Shown: in pieces, positions 1 through 9,587 of the stretch
Position numbering within the stretch: the first letter of the stretch is position 1
How the letters are laid out: the number at the start of each line of letters is the position of its first letter
Origin: Polyangiaceae bacterium
GTDB taxonomy: Bacteria > Myxococcota_A > Polyangia > Polyangiales > Polyangiaceae
DNA length: 64,000 bases
Direction of reading: 5' to 3'
Assembly: GCA_025936045.1 (NCBI GenBank)
Contig: JAICUB010000027.1
Coordinates: 29,482 to 93,481 of the forward strand
Notes under the pieces: model-generated
Databases searched by the model: none
What the model was told of the DNA's origin: nothing
Seen by the model: only the letters and a program-made list of their open reading frames with translations
Translations under genes and position numbers: made by a program

Positions 1-2148
1 CCGCTCATCACGCCGCCGCTCTACGGCCGCTGGCCTTCGCTCACTCAGCGCCTGCTCACCGAGACGGACGGCTCGCCCGCACAGAACACCGACAACTGGG
101 TGCATCAGCTGAACCTCGATCCGCGCCACCGTGCGGCGGCCGGGCTCGGCACCGGCGTCGTACGCGCGGGCCAAGAAGACTACGTGAACGCCGCCTGGTC
201 CCAAGTGGGGCAGGTGCTCGACGCGAACCGACGGATCCGAGGAGCGCAGGCGGCCCTGGCCGTCTCCCGCTCGTTTTACCTCGAGACGTTGGTGACGGCG
301 GCGCGCACCACGCCGGAGCGCGCGCTCGCGCTGACGTCGCCGATCGCCAAGCGCGTGCTTTTGGGTCGCCGCACGGTCCACCAAGCGGTGCAGCAGAGCC
401 CGGTGCCCGCGAGCGTGCTCGGGGCGCCGATGCGCCGGGCGCTGCGGCCGACGGGGCGTCTCGTCGCGAAGCTCGCGCCGGAAGGTGCGACCGCGAGCGC
501 GGTCACGAACGGCCTCGTTACCCGACTGAACGAAGGGACGCTCGTCACCGCGCAAGAGCCGGCGCTGCCGAGCGGCGCGCCGAGCGTCGAAGCGGTCTCC
601 ACGGCGCTCGTGCCGAAGCTTCCCGCCTGGCTGCTCGGGCTCCTACGGCGCTACTCGAACGCACCACTGCTGGCGCTGCTGCTCGCATTGCTGCTCGCAT
701 CGGTCGTGTTCTGGTTGCTCGCATCGGTCGCGGCGGGCCTCGTCGTGATTGCAGTCGGTATCGGCGCGTACGTCGCGCTCGGCCGTCTTCAGCGCAGCAT
801 TGCGGGAGCCGACGCGCTCCTGCCGGCGAAGGAGACGCCCGCCGCGGTCGACGCCTTGCCCGTGAGCGCGAGCTTTGCCCTGCAGCCGTTCGGCGCCGCC
901 TTCGCGGCGAGCGCGCCGGGGGCCGACAGTGCGGAGGCCGTGCGCTTCAAACAGGCTCTCCGTGCCGAATACGCGCATGCCGAGCAGGCCGTGGAGGCCG
1001 TTGCCCCACCTGCGCGCGTGCCGTTCGACGTGACGCAGATCGCCGGCGAGGTCGTCGCGACCGTGAACCCGGCGCGCACCGTCCCGGCGCGGCTCGCGAA
1101 GACGGTCGTCTTGCCGGAGCGCCTGAAGCCGAGCGCCACGGACCCGCTCGGCGAAGTGATGGCATACCCGCGCATCGAGGAGCCGATGTACCGGCCGCTC
1201 GTCGAGCTCGGCAGCGAGCTCTTTCTCCCGAACGTCGGTCTGATCCCCCAGAACAGCATCAGTCTGCTCGAGACCAACCAAAAGTTCATCGAAAGCTACA
1301 TGGTGGGAATCAACCACGAGTTTGCGCGTGAGCTCTTGTGGCGCGAGTACCCGACGGACCAGCGCGGCAGCTACTTCCGCCAGTTCTGGGACGTCGCGGG
1401 CTACATCGACGACGCCGGACTCGCCGCCGACGCCTTGCGCGAGAAGCTCTACGACATCCCGGAGCTCCACCGCTGGTCGAAAACCTCCGAGCTCGGAGAC
1501 CACGATAACCGCCAGCCCCCCGGCTCACCTCCGAAGGACGAGGTCGTGCTCGCGATCCGAGGCGAGCTCCTCAAGCGCTACCCGAACGCGGTGATCTATG
1601 CGCAGCGCGCGGAATGGCAGCTCACGAACGGACGCATCGACCAGTCGAAGATCCGCGTGCTCACGCCGCTCACCGACGCCGAAGAGGCGCACCCGCCGCG
1701 CGACAAGCTGAAGACTCCGCTGTACGAGGCCAAGGTCAACCCGGATATCACCTTCTTCGGCTTCGACTTGAGCGTGGAGCAGGCCAAGGGAAACCCGGCG
1801 AGCGACGACGCCGGCTGGTTCTTCGTGATCAAGGAGCGGCCGGGCGAGCCTCGCTTCGGGCTGGATCTCGGGCGCGACGCGAGCGCGCCCATCAACACCT
1901 GGAACGATCTGTCGTGGGGCGACGTGACGACGGAGGCCTCGCTCTTGCGCATCCGGCCCGGTATGCAGTCGTACGTGCTCTCGACGCCGCCTCCGAGCAG
2001 CGAGGGGCCGGAGGAGGTCGCCCAGTATCAAGAGGACCGACAGATCCACTGGGACCCGAGCATGAACGCCGCGGACTTGGCCTACGTCCTTTACCAGCTG
2101 CCCGTGCTCGTGGCGGTGCATGCCGCCGAGATGCTGCCCGATCGCTGA
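1..2148 (+). CDS. Large membrane-anchored protein of unknown function, 5' end missing
   Basis: The frame is open from base 1, so the true start lies before the window; the ATG at base 100 is probably internal because the codons before it read as ordinary protein (PLITPPLYGRWPSLTQ). At least 715 residues are visible. Visible residues about 220-262 form two adjacent hydrophobic segments (LLALLLALLLASVVFWLL, then AAGLVVIAVGIGAYVAL), which looks like a hairpin or double membrane anchor in mid-protein. The C-terminal half is soluble-looking and rich in Trp, Tyr and Pro. No enzymatic motif was recognised. It is followed 7 bp later by the 1838-residue gene, which in turn overlaps the 634-residue gene, so the three are probably one transcript and work together. 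Function unknown; confidence is in the coding call. Confidence 0.85.
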   Translation, partial: PLITPPLYGRWPSLTQRLLTETDGSPAQNTDNWVHQLNLDPRHRAAAGLGTGVVRAGQEDYVNAAWSQVGQVLDANRRIRGAQAALAVSRSFYLETLVTAARTTPERALALTSPIAKRVLLGRRTVHQAVQQSPVPASVLGAPMRRALRPTGRLVAKLAPEGATASAVTNGLVTRLNEGTLVTAQEPALPSGAPSVEAVSTALVPKLPAWLLGLLRRYSNAPLLALLLALLLASVVFWLLASVAAGLVVIAVGIGAYVALGRLQRSIAGADALLPAKETPAAVDALPVSASFALQPFGAAFAASAPGADSAEAVRFKQALRAEYAHAEQAVEAVAPPARVPFDVTQIAGEVVATVNPARTVPARLAKTVVLPERLKPSATDPLGEVMAYPRIEEPMYRPLVELGSELFLPNVGLIPQNSISLLETNQKFIESYMVGINHEFARELLWREYPTDQRGSYFRQFWDVAGYIDDAGLAADALREKLYDIPELHRWSKTSELGDHDNRQPPGSPPKDEVVLAIRGELLKRYPNAVIYAQRAEWQLTNGRIDQSKIRVLTPLTDAEEAHPPRDKLKTPLYEAKVNPDITFFGFDLSVEQAKGNPASDDAGWFFVIKERPGEPRFGLDLGRDASAPINTWNDLSWGDVTTEASLLRIRPGMQSYVLSTPPPSSEGPEEVAQYQEDRQIHWDPSMNAADLAYVLYQLPVLVAVHAAEMLPDR

Positions 2149-2155
2149 GGAATTC

Positions 2156-5100
2156 ATGGGAGAACCGACCGCACTCCTCGCCGAGCTCTCGGCAGCGACC
2201 ACCGACGCCGAAACCGGACGCCGTGCCGTCGCGCGCGAGCAGCAGCGGCTCGGTGACCTCCGCCGCGCTGCCCTGAACCTCGGACGCACGCTCAACGAGC
2301 GCAACCCGGCTGCGCAGCGCGAGGCCGAGCGGCTGCGCGCCGAAACACAGGCGACCGAGGCCCGGCTCGCCGAGCTCCGCAAGCGCACGAAGAACGAGCA
2401 GCAGCGCCTGAGCGAGCTCAACGCCGAGCTCACGCAAGTGCTCGATCCGCGCCGCGATCTCGCAGCGTGGGACGGTCGCATCCCGATCCTGCTCTTCCCC
2501 GTGCGGCTCGAGACGCGCTTCGTCGCGCGCGGGGATGCAGGAAAGGACTTACTCGTGCGCATCTTCCCGGACGAGTGCTCGGTGGATGCGTTCGAGCCGG
2601 ACCTGTCGACGGCGGAGGTCCAGAACTTACGGCGTTATTGGTGCGGTATCTGGAAGGCGGGCGGCGACGAAGGGCTCGCGCGGGCCGCGTGGCGCGAGCT
2701 CTGTGCCGCGCACGGGGCGGGGCGCGCGCTCTACCTCGTGAAGCAGTACCGGCCGTTGCCGGCTTCGGATCCGGAACCGGTGCGCGTCGAGCCGCTGGTG
2801 ATTTTGGCCATTCCCCTCGACGCGCCGCTCGTCGCGAGCGAGGCCGAGGCGATCGTCGCGTTCTCGACGGCCGTATGGCGCGGCGCCGCGGACGCGGCTC
2901 TCGTTGCCCTGCGCGCGGCGGTGGGGGTTGCGCGCGCCGACGAGCTCCGCAAGACGGTCGTGCCGTTCAACACGGCGGAAGCCGTACCGCCCGCGGCGGA
3001 CCGCGCCACGGTGCCGGTGTCGGTGGTCTTCGTCGTCATGACGGCGGTCGGCGTCGCCGCCACCAAGCGACAAGCCTGGACGCGCCCCGCGACCGCGCCG
3101 CTCCTGCCGGAGCGCTTCGTGCTCCTCGCTGATAGCGGCCCGGAGCACGTCGAATGGCTCGGCAACGTCATCCCTCAGCCGCTCGTCGTCGGGCCCGATC
3201 CACTCGCGGAAGGTGAGGATCAGTTCAGCGCCGAGGGCGGCGATCTCGCCGTGCCGGGGCCGCTCGCGTGGCTGACGGACTTCGACGCGGCGGTGACGCA
3301 GGGCCTCGGTTTTCGCATCGCACTCAGCGAACGTCAGGCCCGCGTCGGCTTCGATCGTCTTTACGTTTTGGGGGTCCGCCAGCAGTCGTCGCCCGCGCGC
3401 GCGAAGCAGGAGCTCGAGACGCTCATCACCCATCAGGCCTCGAGCCAGAAGGGCTTCGCGCTCGTCCCTCAGGGCACGCCGACCAACAACGCGGAGCAAG
3501 GCTCTTCCGGATGGAGCCGCGTGCAAGAAGCGGACGACAGCTTCGAGCTCTCGGAGTCCGCGCGGAGCGACACGCCCCGCTTCGACGAGACCGCGACCGA
3601 CCCGTACGCGCGCGCCGACGGCCTCGTGCTCGCGGACGCGCTCGGCATCGATCCGGCAGTGCTCCAGCACGTACCGAACGCCGACGCGACCGATCAGGCC
3701 GAGAGCCGTGCCATGAACGCGGCGCTCTGGCCCGCGACGCTCGGCTACTTTCTCGATACGCAGCTGCGCCCCGTCTTTTCCGACGCGATCATCGAACGCA
3801 CGCGTCGGCATTTCGTTCAACACGTGACGGGGCGCGGGAGGCTTCCGGCCATCCGTTGCGGCCAGCAGCCGTACGGCATCCTGCCGACGACCGCGTATAG
3901 CCGCCTCGCGCTCGACGACACCTACCTCGCCGAGCTTCAGGGCGTGCTGCGCCGGCTCGAGAGCGCATTTTGGGACGGCTTTGCGGCGAGCGCGCCCCAC
4001 GTCGGCACGCCGAGCGACGATCCTCAGCGCTTTCTGCTCGAGCTCTTGGGCCTCAATCCAGCTTCCGTCGAGTTTCACCTGAACGTGCTCGACAGCGCCG
4101 ATCGCCTTTGGAACAGCGCCGCTTTCGACGCCAACTGGCCGAACTTGGGCGTCTTGCTCGAGGCGGTGATGCGCCAGCAAATGCAGGCGGGCAGTGAGCT
4201 TTTACGCTCGTTCGGTTACGAGGGCGCGGACCCCGAAATCATCGCGAAGTTCTGCGCGCATTCGGACGGAGCCATGAACCGGCCCGTCATCGACGTGGCG
4301 CCGCTCTCGGAGGACACCGGACTCGGTATCTGCACCCTCGACGGCAAGAACTACGTCGAATGGTGTCGCGACAAGGCGCGCGCTGCGTTCGACGACTTGC
4401 GGCGGCAAGTGGGCTTTACACCAGGCGGTCTGCCCAATGCGCTCTTTTATCACTTGCTCCGTCACGCGCTCGAGCTCGGCTACCACCGTGAAGCGGTGAA
4501 CCTCCGAGTGGACGCGGGAGTTTTGGCCGAGAGCGAGCTTGCACGCGTGTATCGCGAGCCGACGTTCGTCCACGTGGCGCCCGGCGGCGAGGAGCATGCG
4601 AGCGAGAGTCGCTATGCGCTCCTTTACGCCGCGGACTCCCGCGTGACGGGGCGCAGCGATCTCACCATCGCCCGCTTCATCCCGCGCTGGCTCGGCGCTG
4701 CGGGCTCGACGAGCGTCCTCGCCGAGCAGCTCACCGCGCTCGACGTGCTTGCGCCCCTTCCTACGGCGCGCCTCGAACGAGCGTTCGCCGAGCACATCGA
4801 TCTCGCGAGCTATCGGCTGGACGCCTGGATCGCGAGCTTGGTCCATGCGCGGCTCGCGCAAGCTCGACAGGCCGGCGCGAGCCTCCCGCCGGACGGCAGC
4901 GACAACGGCCCCGCTCGCTCCGGGTCCTACCTCGGAGCCTTCGGCTGGGTCGAAAATCTCCGGCCGGACCCGGCGCCCCGAACGCTCGTCACGCTGGAAG
5001 AGCCGCTTGCCGAAGTCTTCGGTAACGAGCCGCCGCTCGAACGCGATCCACAAAACGGGGGCCACCTGCTCGCGCCGTCCCTCAATCACGCAACGACCGC

Positions 5101-7672
5101 GGCCGTGTTGCGCAACGGCTACCTCGTCAACGCGACACCGGCGACGCCGGACTTGCTCGCCGTGGACCTGTCGTCGGCGCGGGTGCGCGTGGCGCTCGAA
5201 TTTCTCGAAGGCATGCGTAACGGCCAGTCGCTCGGCGCGCTGCTCGGCTACGAGCTCGAGCGCCGGCTGCACGATCGCCACGCGGACGCCGAGGTGGACT
5301 TTTTCGTTTACGAGCTCCGCCGCGCGTTTCCGCTACTGGCCAAGCGCGTCGCGAGCTCCGTGGATGCCGCGGCCAAAGCCGCGCCGATCGACGCCGTCGA
5401 GGCGCGCAACGTGTGCGACGGGCTCAGGCTGCTCGACTTCGTCCGCGACGCCTCGACGCAGGCGTACCCGTGGGGACTCGATTTGAAGCGCGGTTCGGGC
5501 ACCGAGGAAGCCGTCGTCAATCAAGAGGTCATGGCGCTGTTCGAGATCCAGGACGCCATCGCGGATCTGACGCTAGCCGAAAGCCTGCACCAGACGACGG
5601 TCGGCAATCCGGAGCGCGCGGCGGCGGCCATGGACGCCTTCAGCAAAGGTGGCTTCCCGCCCGAGCCGGACGTGATCCGCACCCCGCGCACGGGCGGCGC
5701 GCTCACGCATCGACTAGCGCTGCATTTACCCGCGGGCGCCGCCGTCGGCACCACGCCGCGCTCGCTGGCGGAACCGGCACTGGATCGCTATGTCGCGAGC
5801 CTGTTGCCGCCGCTCGCGGACCTCGTCGTGCTCGTCCGCTACCAGAACACGCCGCCCGGGTCGACGGAGCAGAGCACCACGGTGAGCTTGGCGGCGCTCG
5901 GCCTCGGCCCCATCGATACGCTCCACTTGCTCGACACGCACAGCGAGTCAGCGATGAATGACCTCGACGACCGCATCGTCGACCACGTGCTGCGCACCCA
6001 TTCGCTCTGCCCGGACGCTCGCGTCACGCTCGCCTATACCGAGCCCGTCGGCGGGAAGAAGACGCTGTTCGAGCTGGCTCCGCTCGTGGCGAGCTTGCGG
6101 GCGTTGCTCCTCGAGTCGCGGGCGCTCGCAGCGACGGACGCGGCGCTTCAGCGCGACACCTCGTCGAGCATGGACGGGGGCGGCGTGATTCCGCTCGTTC
6201 GCCTGCAAACGGCTCGCACGACGCTCACGTCGCTCCGCGGCGAGGTGACGGCGCTCGAAGCGAGTCTCTCCCCGTTGCTCGCGCCGGGCACCCCCGTCCA
6301 AAGCTTGGTGGCTGCGACGGACAGCGCCGTCGCGAGCTTCGTCGGCTTGGTGGAGCGCGCGGCGCTCTGCGGCTCGACGCTCGGCAGCGCAGGCCAGGCT
6401 CTACGCGCGGTGAGCCAATGGTTCAGCTTGGTGCGTGACGAGGCGAGCGCGGTCGTCGACGGTTGGAACGCCAAGCTCGTCGTCTGCGATCAGGCGCTCA
6501 CGGAAGCAGCCGACCCCACGAGCTCGGACGACGCGCGCATGACGGCTCTCGTTCGGGCGGAGCGCGAGGTCACCCTGAGCCACACCTCGCCGCTCCCTTC
6601 GCTCGTGCAGATGACGAACAACGTCACGGCAGCGCGCGGTACGTTCGTGAGCGTCCGGGATGAGATTGCAGCGGTTGCCGCGAGCTCCGTCACGACGGTC
6701 AAGCTCCTCTGGGCGGCCTGGTCGGCGACGTTCGCTCCGCGCAAAGCCCGTGATCCGGCGGAGATCGACACCGAAGCGGAACGGGCGGCGCTCGCCACGC
6801 TCCTGTCGGATCTCGTGCGTGCCCTGGCGGGGCTCGAGGCCGAGCTCGACAAGCGGCTCGGCAACGCAACGGAGCTGCTCGCCAGCGCGGGCACGCTCAC
6901 GGGCGAGCCCCTCCGGCGCGTGCTCGGCGACGTAGGCAAAGCCCTGCTCGGCGACGGCTTTCGCATCCTGCCGCGCTTCGCGCTCTCCGACGCGCAGCGT
7001 GACGAGTGGCAGAAAGCGTACGCGGCCCGCGACGCGCTGCTCGCGCCGAGCACGGCCCTGCACGATTTTCCCGCTGACGAGTGGCTCTACGGTGTGGCCC
7101 GCGTGCGGCCCAAGGCGTGGCACCTCGAACAGACGACATTCCTCACGGAGGCGTTCGCGCTGCCGAGCCCCCGACTCACGCCGCTCCAGTTCCCCTTCAT
7201 GGCCGGAGAAGGCTGGTTCGGCCTCGAGCTCCCGCCCGGCGTCGAGCTCGCTACGCCGGGCGAGCGGCTGCTTTACACGGTCATCGACGCGGACGGCGCC
7301 TTCGACCCGGCGGCTCCCGATCACGTCGGCCTCTTGCTCGACGAATGGACAGAGGTCGTACCGAGTGCCCGAGAGACCGCCGGGCTCGCCTTCCATTACG
7401 ACCGGCCGAGCTCCGAGCCTCCGCAGGCATTGCTGCTCGTGCTTCCCGCGAGCAGCTCGAAAAGCTGGAGCTGGACGGATCTGGCGCTCGCGGTTCCCGA
7501 GACCTTCGAGCTCGCGAAGAAGCGAGCGGCCGAGCCGCGGGACTTGGCGACGACCGCGCTCTCGCGCTTCTTGCCCGCGACGCTCATGGCATCCACCGTA
7601 AACCCGATTTCCATCGGCAGCCGCCTGCGCGCCTTCGACATAGCCTTCGCGGAGGCCACGCCCGATGCCTAA
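2156..7672 (+). CDS. Giant (1838 aa) uncharacterised protein, middle gene of a three-gene module
   Basis: The start is the ATG at 2156, because TGAGG at its upstream edge supplies a ribosome-binding site; an in-frame ATG at 2120 would overlap the previous gene. Residues about 15-100 are a charged, heptad-like coiled coil. After it comes IPILLFPVRLETRF (about 109-122), which looks like the first strand of a conserved domain. Further notable blocks are QGTPTNN (about 438) and GRLPAIRCGQQPYGILPTT (about 561-579). No signal peptide or membrane segment is evident. No known catalytic motif was recognised. It overlaps the next gene by 8 bp, implying translational coupling. Size and partners suggest a structural or secreted-complex component, but that is inference only. 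Confidence 0.88.
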   Translation: MGEPTALLAELSAATTDAETGRRAVAREQQRLGDLRRAALNLGRTLNERNPAAQREAERLRAETQATEARLAELRKRTKNEQQRLSELNAELTQVLDPRRDLAAWDGRIPILLFPVRLETRFVARGDAGKDLLVRIFPDECSVDAFEPDLSTAEVQNLRRYWCGIWKAGGDEGLARAAWRELCAAHGAGRALYLVKQYRPLPASDPEPVRVEPLVILAIPLDAPLVASEAEAIVAFSTAVWRGAADAALVALRAAVGVARADELRKTVVPFNTAEAVPPAADRATVPVSVVFVVMTAVGVAATKRQAWTRPATAPLLPERFVLLADSGPEHVEWLGNVIPQPLVVGPDPLAEGEDQFSAEGGDLAVPGPLAWLTDFDAAVTQGLGFRIALSERQARVGFDRLYVLGVRQQSSPARAKQELETLITHQASSQKGFALVPQGTPTNNAEQGSSGWSRVQEADDSFELSESARSDTPRFDETATDPYARADGLVLADALGIDPAVLQHVPNADATDQAESRAMNAALWPATLGYFLDTQLRPVFSDAIIERTRRHFVQHVTGRGRLPAIRCGQQPYGILPTTAYSRLALDDTYLAELQGVLRRLESAFWDGFAASAPHVGTPSDDPQRFLLELLGLNPASVEFHLNVLDSADRLWNSAAFDANWPNLGVLLEAVMRQQMQAGSELLRSFGYEGADPEIIAKFCAHSDGAMNRPVIDVAPLSEDTGLGICTLDGKNYVEWCRDKARAAFDDLRRQVGFTPGGLPNALFYHLLRHALELGYHREAVNLRVDAGVLAESELARVYREPTFVHVAPGGEEHASESRYALLYAADSRVTGRSDLTIARFIPRWLGAAGSTSVLAEQLTALDVLAPLPTARLERAFAEHIDLASYRLDAWIASLVHARLAQARQAGASLPPDGSDNGPARSGSYLGAFGWVENLRPDPAPRTLVTLEEPLAEVFGNEPPLERDPQNGGHLLAPSLNHATTAAVLRNGYLVNATPATPDLLAVDLSSARVRVALEFLEGMRNGQSLGALLGYELERRLHDRHADAEVDFFVYELRRAFPLLAKRVASSVDAAAKAAPIDAVEARNVCDGLRLLDFVRDASTQAYPWGLDLKRGSGTEEAVVNQEVMALFEIQDAIADLTLAESLHQTTVGNPERAAAAMDAFSKGGFPPEPDVIRTPRTGGALTHRLALHLPAGAAVGTTPRSLAEPALDRYVASLLPPLADLVVLVRYQNTPPGSTEQSTTVSLAALGLGPIDTLHLLDTHSESAMNDLDDRIVDHVLRTHSLCPDARVTLAYTEPVGGKKTLFELAPLVASLRALLLESRALAATDAALQRDTSSSMDGGGVIPLVRLQTARTTLTSLRGEVTALEASLSPLLAPGTPVQSLVAATDSAVASFVGLVERAALCGSTLGSAGQALRAVSQWFSLVRDEASAVVDGWNAKLVVCDQALTEAADPTSSDDARMTALVRAEREVTLSHTSPLPSLVQMTNNVTAARGTFVSVRDEIAAVAASSVTTVKLLWAAWSATFAPRKARDPAEIDTEAERAALATLLSDLVRALAGLEAELDKRLGNATELLASAGTLTGEPLRRVLGDVGKALLGDGFRILPRFALSDAQRDEWQKAYAARDALLAPSTALHDFPADEWLYGVARVRPKAWHLEQTTFLTEAFALPSPRLTPLQFPFMAGEGWFGLELPPGVELATPGERLLYTVIDADGAFDPAAPDHVGLLLDEWTEVVPSARETAGLAFHYDRPSSEPPQALLLVLPASSSKSWSWTDLALAVPETFELAKKRAAEPRDLATTALSRFLPATLMASTVNPISIGSRLRAFDIAFAEATPDA

Positions 7673-9569
7673 GCCCGTGACCAAACCGGTCGAGCTCAGC
7701 GGGCCCGACGTGAAGGTCATCGACCAGACCGCGAACATGGCGGAGCTCCTCGCCACGCGCGCCTGGCCGAGCGTCACGCGCTGGGAGCGCCTCGAAGGCA
7801 TCCCGCGTAGCCACGAGCTCGACCGCGCCCTCCGCGCGGAAGTGCGCGATCCGCTCTGGATGCTGAGCCGGCAGTGGCAGCTCGGCGAGTTCGAGGGGGA
7901 CGACGCGGGCTCGCCCGTGTTGGCGAAGCTCCACCTCGCGAAGACGCGCCTCACCACCTACCGCGCTGCCCGCGACACGGAGCAACCCCTGGAGGACGGC
8001 GTGCCGCTCGAAGCGCGCGTGGAGCGACGCGCGATCCCCTTCAGCTGCGACGCCCAGCCGATCGCGCTCGATCTGCGTCTGCTCCTCGGACGTCACTGGT
8101 CGAAGCTCCTGGTCAAAAACGGCCTCGGCGCCTACGTCGACGACTTCCGGCGCGCGTTTCGCGTCGCGCCCCCGCCGGCGCCGAGCGACACGAACGCCCT
8201 CGTGCTCGCCCACCGCGAGGCGTGGCAGGCGCGCTCCGCGTTCGGCGATCGAGCGCTCGACGGCCGCCTCTGGTACGAGTGGATCGTCGCGCACGCCGCT
8301 CCACGGGATTTCTCCCTGCTGCCCGCGCCGCTTGCCGTCGCGTCCGGCGATACGGACAAGCTGAGCCACGTCTGCGATGCCTTCCTCGCCTGGTTCGCTC
8401 GCCTGATCGAGCAGCCGAGCGGCGGTGACGCCTGGGAGCCCGATCGCTTCGAGTACCGCTTCGACTGCTCCGCACCGACGGACTCCGGCCGCAAGGAGCT
8501 CGCCGCCGAGGGCTACCGCGGTGGCCACCTCGATTGGTACGCCTTCGACCAGGGAGCGCCTTCGCGTAACGCTCCCGTCCGGTCCGAAGCGAGCACGACC
8601 GAAACCAACACGTTCCTCCCCGTCCCGGTCGAGTTCAACGGGATGGCGAACACGCGCTACTGGGCCTTCGAGGACCGGCGCGTGAGCTTCGCCGGCATTC
8701 GGCCGGACACGACCGAGCTCGCGAAGCTATTGCTGCTCGAGTTCGGTCTCGTCTACGCGAACGATTGGTGCGTCGTGCCGGTGCCGGTGGACGCAGGCAG
8801 CATCGTGGAGGTGCTCGGCCTCGCAGTCACCAACGTCTTCGGCGAACGGATGTGGATCGAGCCCGCGGCGCGGGCGGCTGGAGCCGACTGGCAGCGCTTT
8901 CGCCTCTTCGGCTTGTCGGCAGCACCCGGCAGCAGCGCCGACGCCGACCAGAGCCTGCTCATGCTGCCCACCGTGCCGAAGATCCAAGAAGGCCCTCCGC
9001 TCGAGCGCGTCGCACTGGTCCGCGACGAGATGGCGAACATGGTTTGGGGTATCGAAGCCACCGTGCCGCTACCGCCCGGTCTCGGCCGCTCGGGCAGCGG
9101 CGCAGCGGCGGAGAGCGCCGAGTATTTTCGCCGCCGGCGCAGCGGCGGTCCCGCCACGCCTCCGCTCGAGAACGATGCCAAGGTTCGCTACGAGCTCATG
9201 ACCGCCGTGCCGGAGAATTGGATCCCCTTCGTTCCCGTCCACGTGCCCGGAGACACGCGTGAGATCCAGCTGCAGCGGGCCAGCATGCCGCGCGTGATCG
9301 AAAACGACACCGGGCCGATCCTGCGCATCAAGCCGCTCACGAGCTTGCTCCGTGAAGGGCTCGAAGCGGAGTCGCCCGCCCCTTACTTCGTGCACGAGGA
9401 AGAGGTCCCGCGCGCCGGGGCCGTGGTCGTGCAACGGTACCAACGCACGCGCTCGAGCGACGGGCGCGTCTTCGTCTGGCTCGGCGCCGAGAAGAGCGTG
9501 GGCCGCGGCGAAGGCTCGAGTGGGCTCGAGTTCGATAGCCTGACGGACGTGAAGCCCCGTGCCGGCTGA
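7665..9569 (+). CDS. Uncharacterised 634-aa protein, third gene of the giant-protein module
   Basis: The ATG at 7665 lies 8 bp inside the preceding gene, so translation is probably coupled. The N-terminal region carries a block that looks strongly constrained, DPLWMLSRQWQLGEFEGDD (about residues 62-80), and there is a second Trp/Pro-rich block near NWIPFVPVHV toward the C-terminus. No signal peptide, membrane segment or recognised catalytic motif is visible. It ends at a hairpin shared with the convergent gene downstream, which fits it being the last gene of the transcript. Function unknown; expected to act with its two large neighbours. Confidence 0.88.
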   Translation: MPKPVTKPVELSGPDVKVIDQTANMAELLATRAWPSVTRWERLEGIPRSHELDRALRAEVRDPLWMLSRQWQLGEFEGDDAGSPVLAKLHLAKTRLTTYRAARDTEQPLEDGVPLEARVERRAIPFSCDAQPIALDLRLLLGRHWSKLLVKNGLGAYVDDFRRAFRVAPPPAPSDTNALVLAHREAWQARSAFGDRALDGRLWYEWIVAHAAPRDFSLLPAPLAVASGDTDKLSHVCDAFLAWFARLIEQPSGGDAWEPDRFEYRFDCSAPTDSGRKELAAEGYRGGHLDWYAFDQGAPSRNAPVRSEASTTETNTFLPVPVEFNGMANTRYWAFEDRRVSFAGIRPDTTELAKLLLLEFGLVYANDWCVVPVPVDAGSIVEVLGLAVTNVFGERMWIEPAARAAGADWQRFRLFGLSAAPGSSADADQSLLMLPTVPKIQEGPPLERVALVRDEMANMVWGIEATVPLPPGLGRSGSGAAAESAEYFRRRRSGGPATPPLENDAKVRYELMTAVPENWIPFVPVHVPGDTREIQLQRASMPRVIENDTGPILRIKPLTSLLREGLEAESPAPYFVHEEEVPRAGAVVVQRYQRTRSSDGRVFVWLGAEKSVGRGEGSSGLEFDSLTDVKPRAG

Positions 9570-9587
9570 CCGAGCTGCTACTCGGTC
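9568..9587. terminator. Hairpin between convergent genes
   Basis: GACCGAG and CTCGGTC form a perfect 7-bp stem with a 6-nt loop. It spans the stop codons of both convergent genes (TGA 9567-9569 on plus, TAG 9578-9580 on minus). No U-tract follows on either side, so it is a weak bidirectional terminator candidate at best. Confidence 0.35.

Noticed and set aside
2627..4180. Long minus-strand open frame opposite the giant gene
   Set aside because: Arg/Ala-rich mirror of GC-rich coding sequence, no motif, no ribosome site; the plus-strand frame has the expected protein composition.
6401..7957. Another long minus-strand open frame
   Set aside because: Same reason; it overlaps the ends of two plus-strand genes.
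1..9569. Assigning the giant-protein module to a contractile injection system
   Set aside because: No sheath, tube, baseplate, spike or AAA+ gene is in the window; kept only as a hypothesis.
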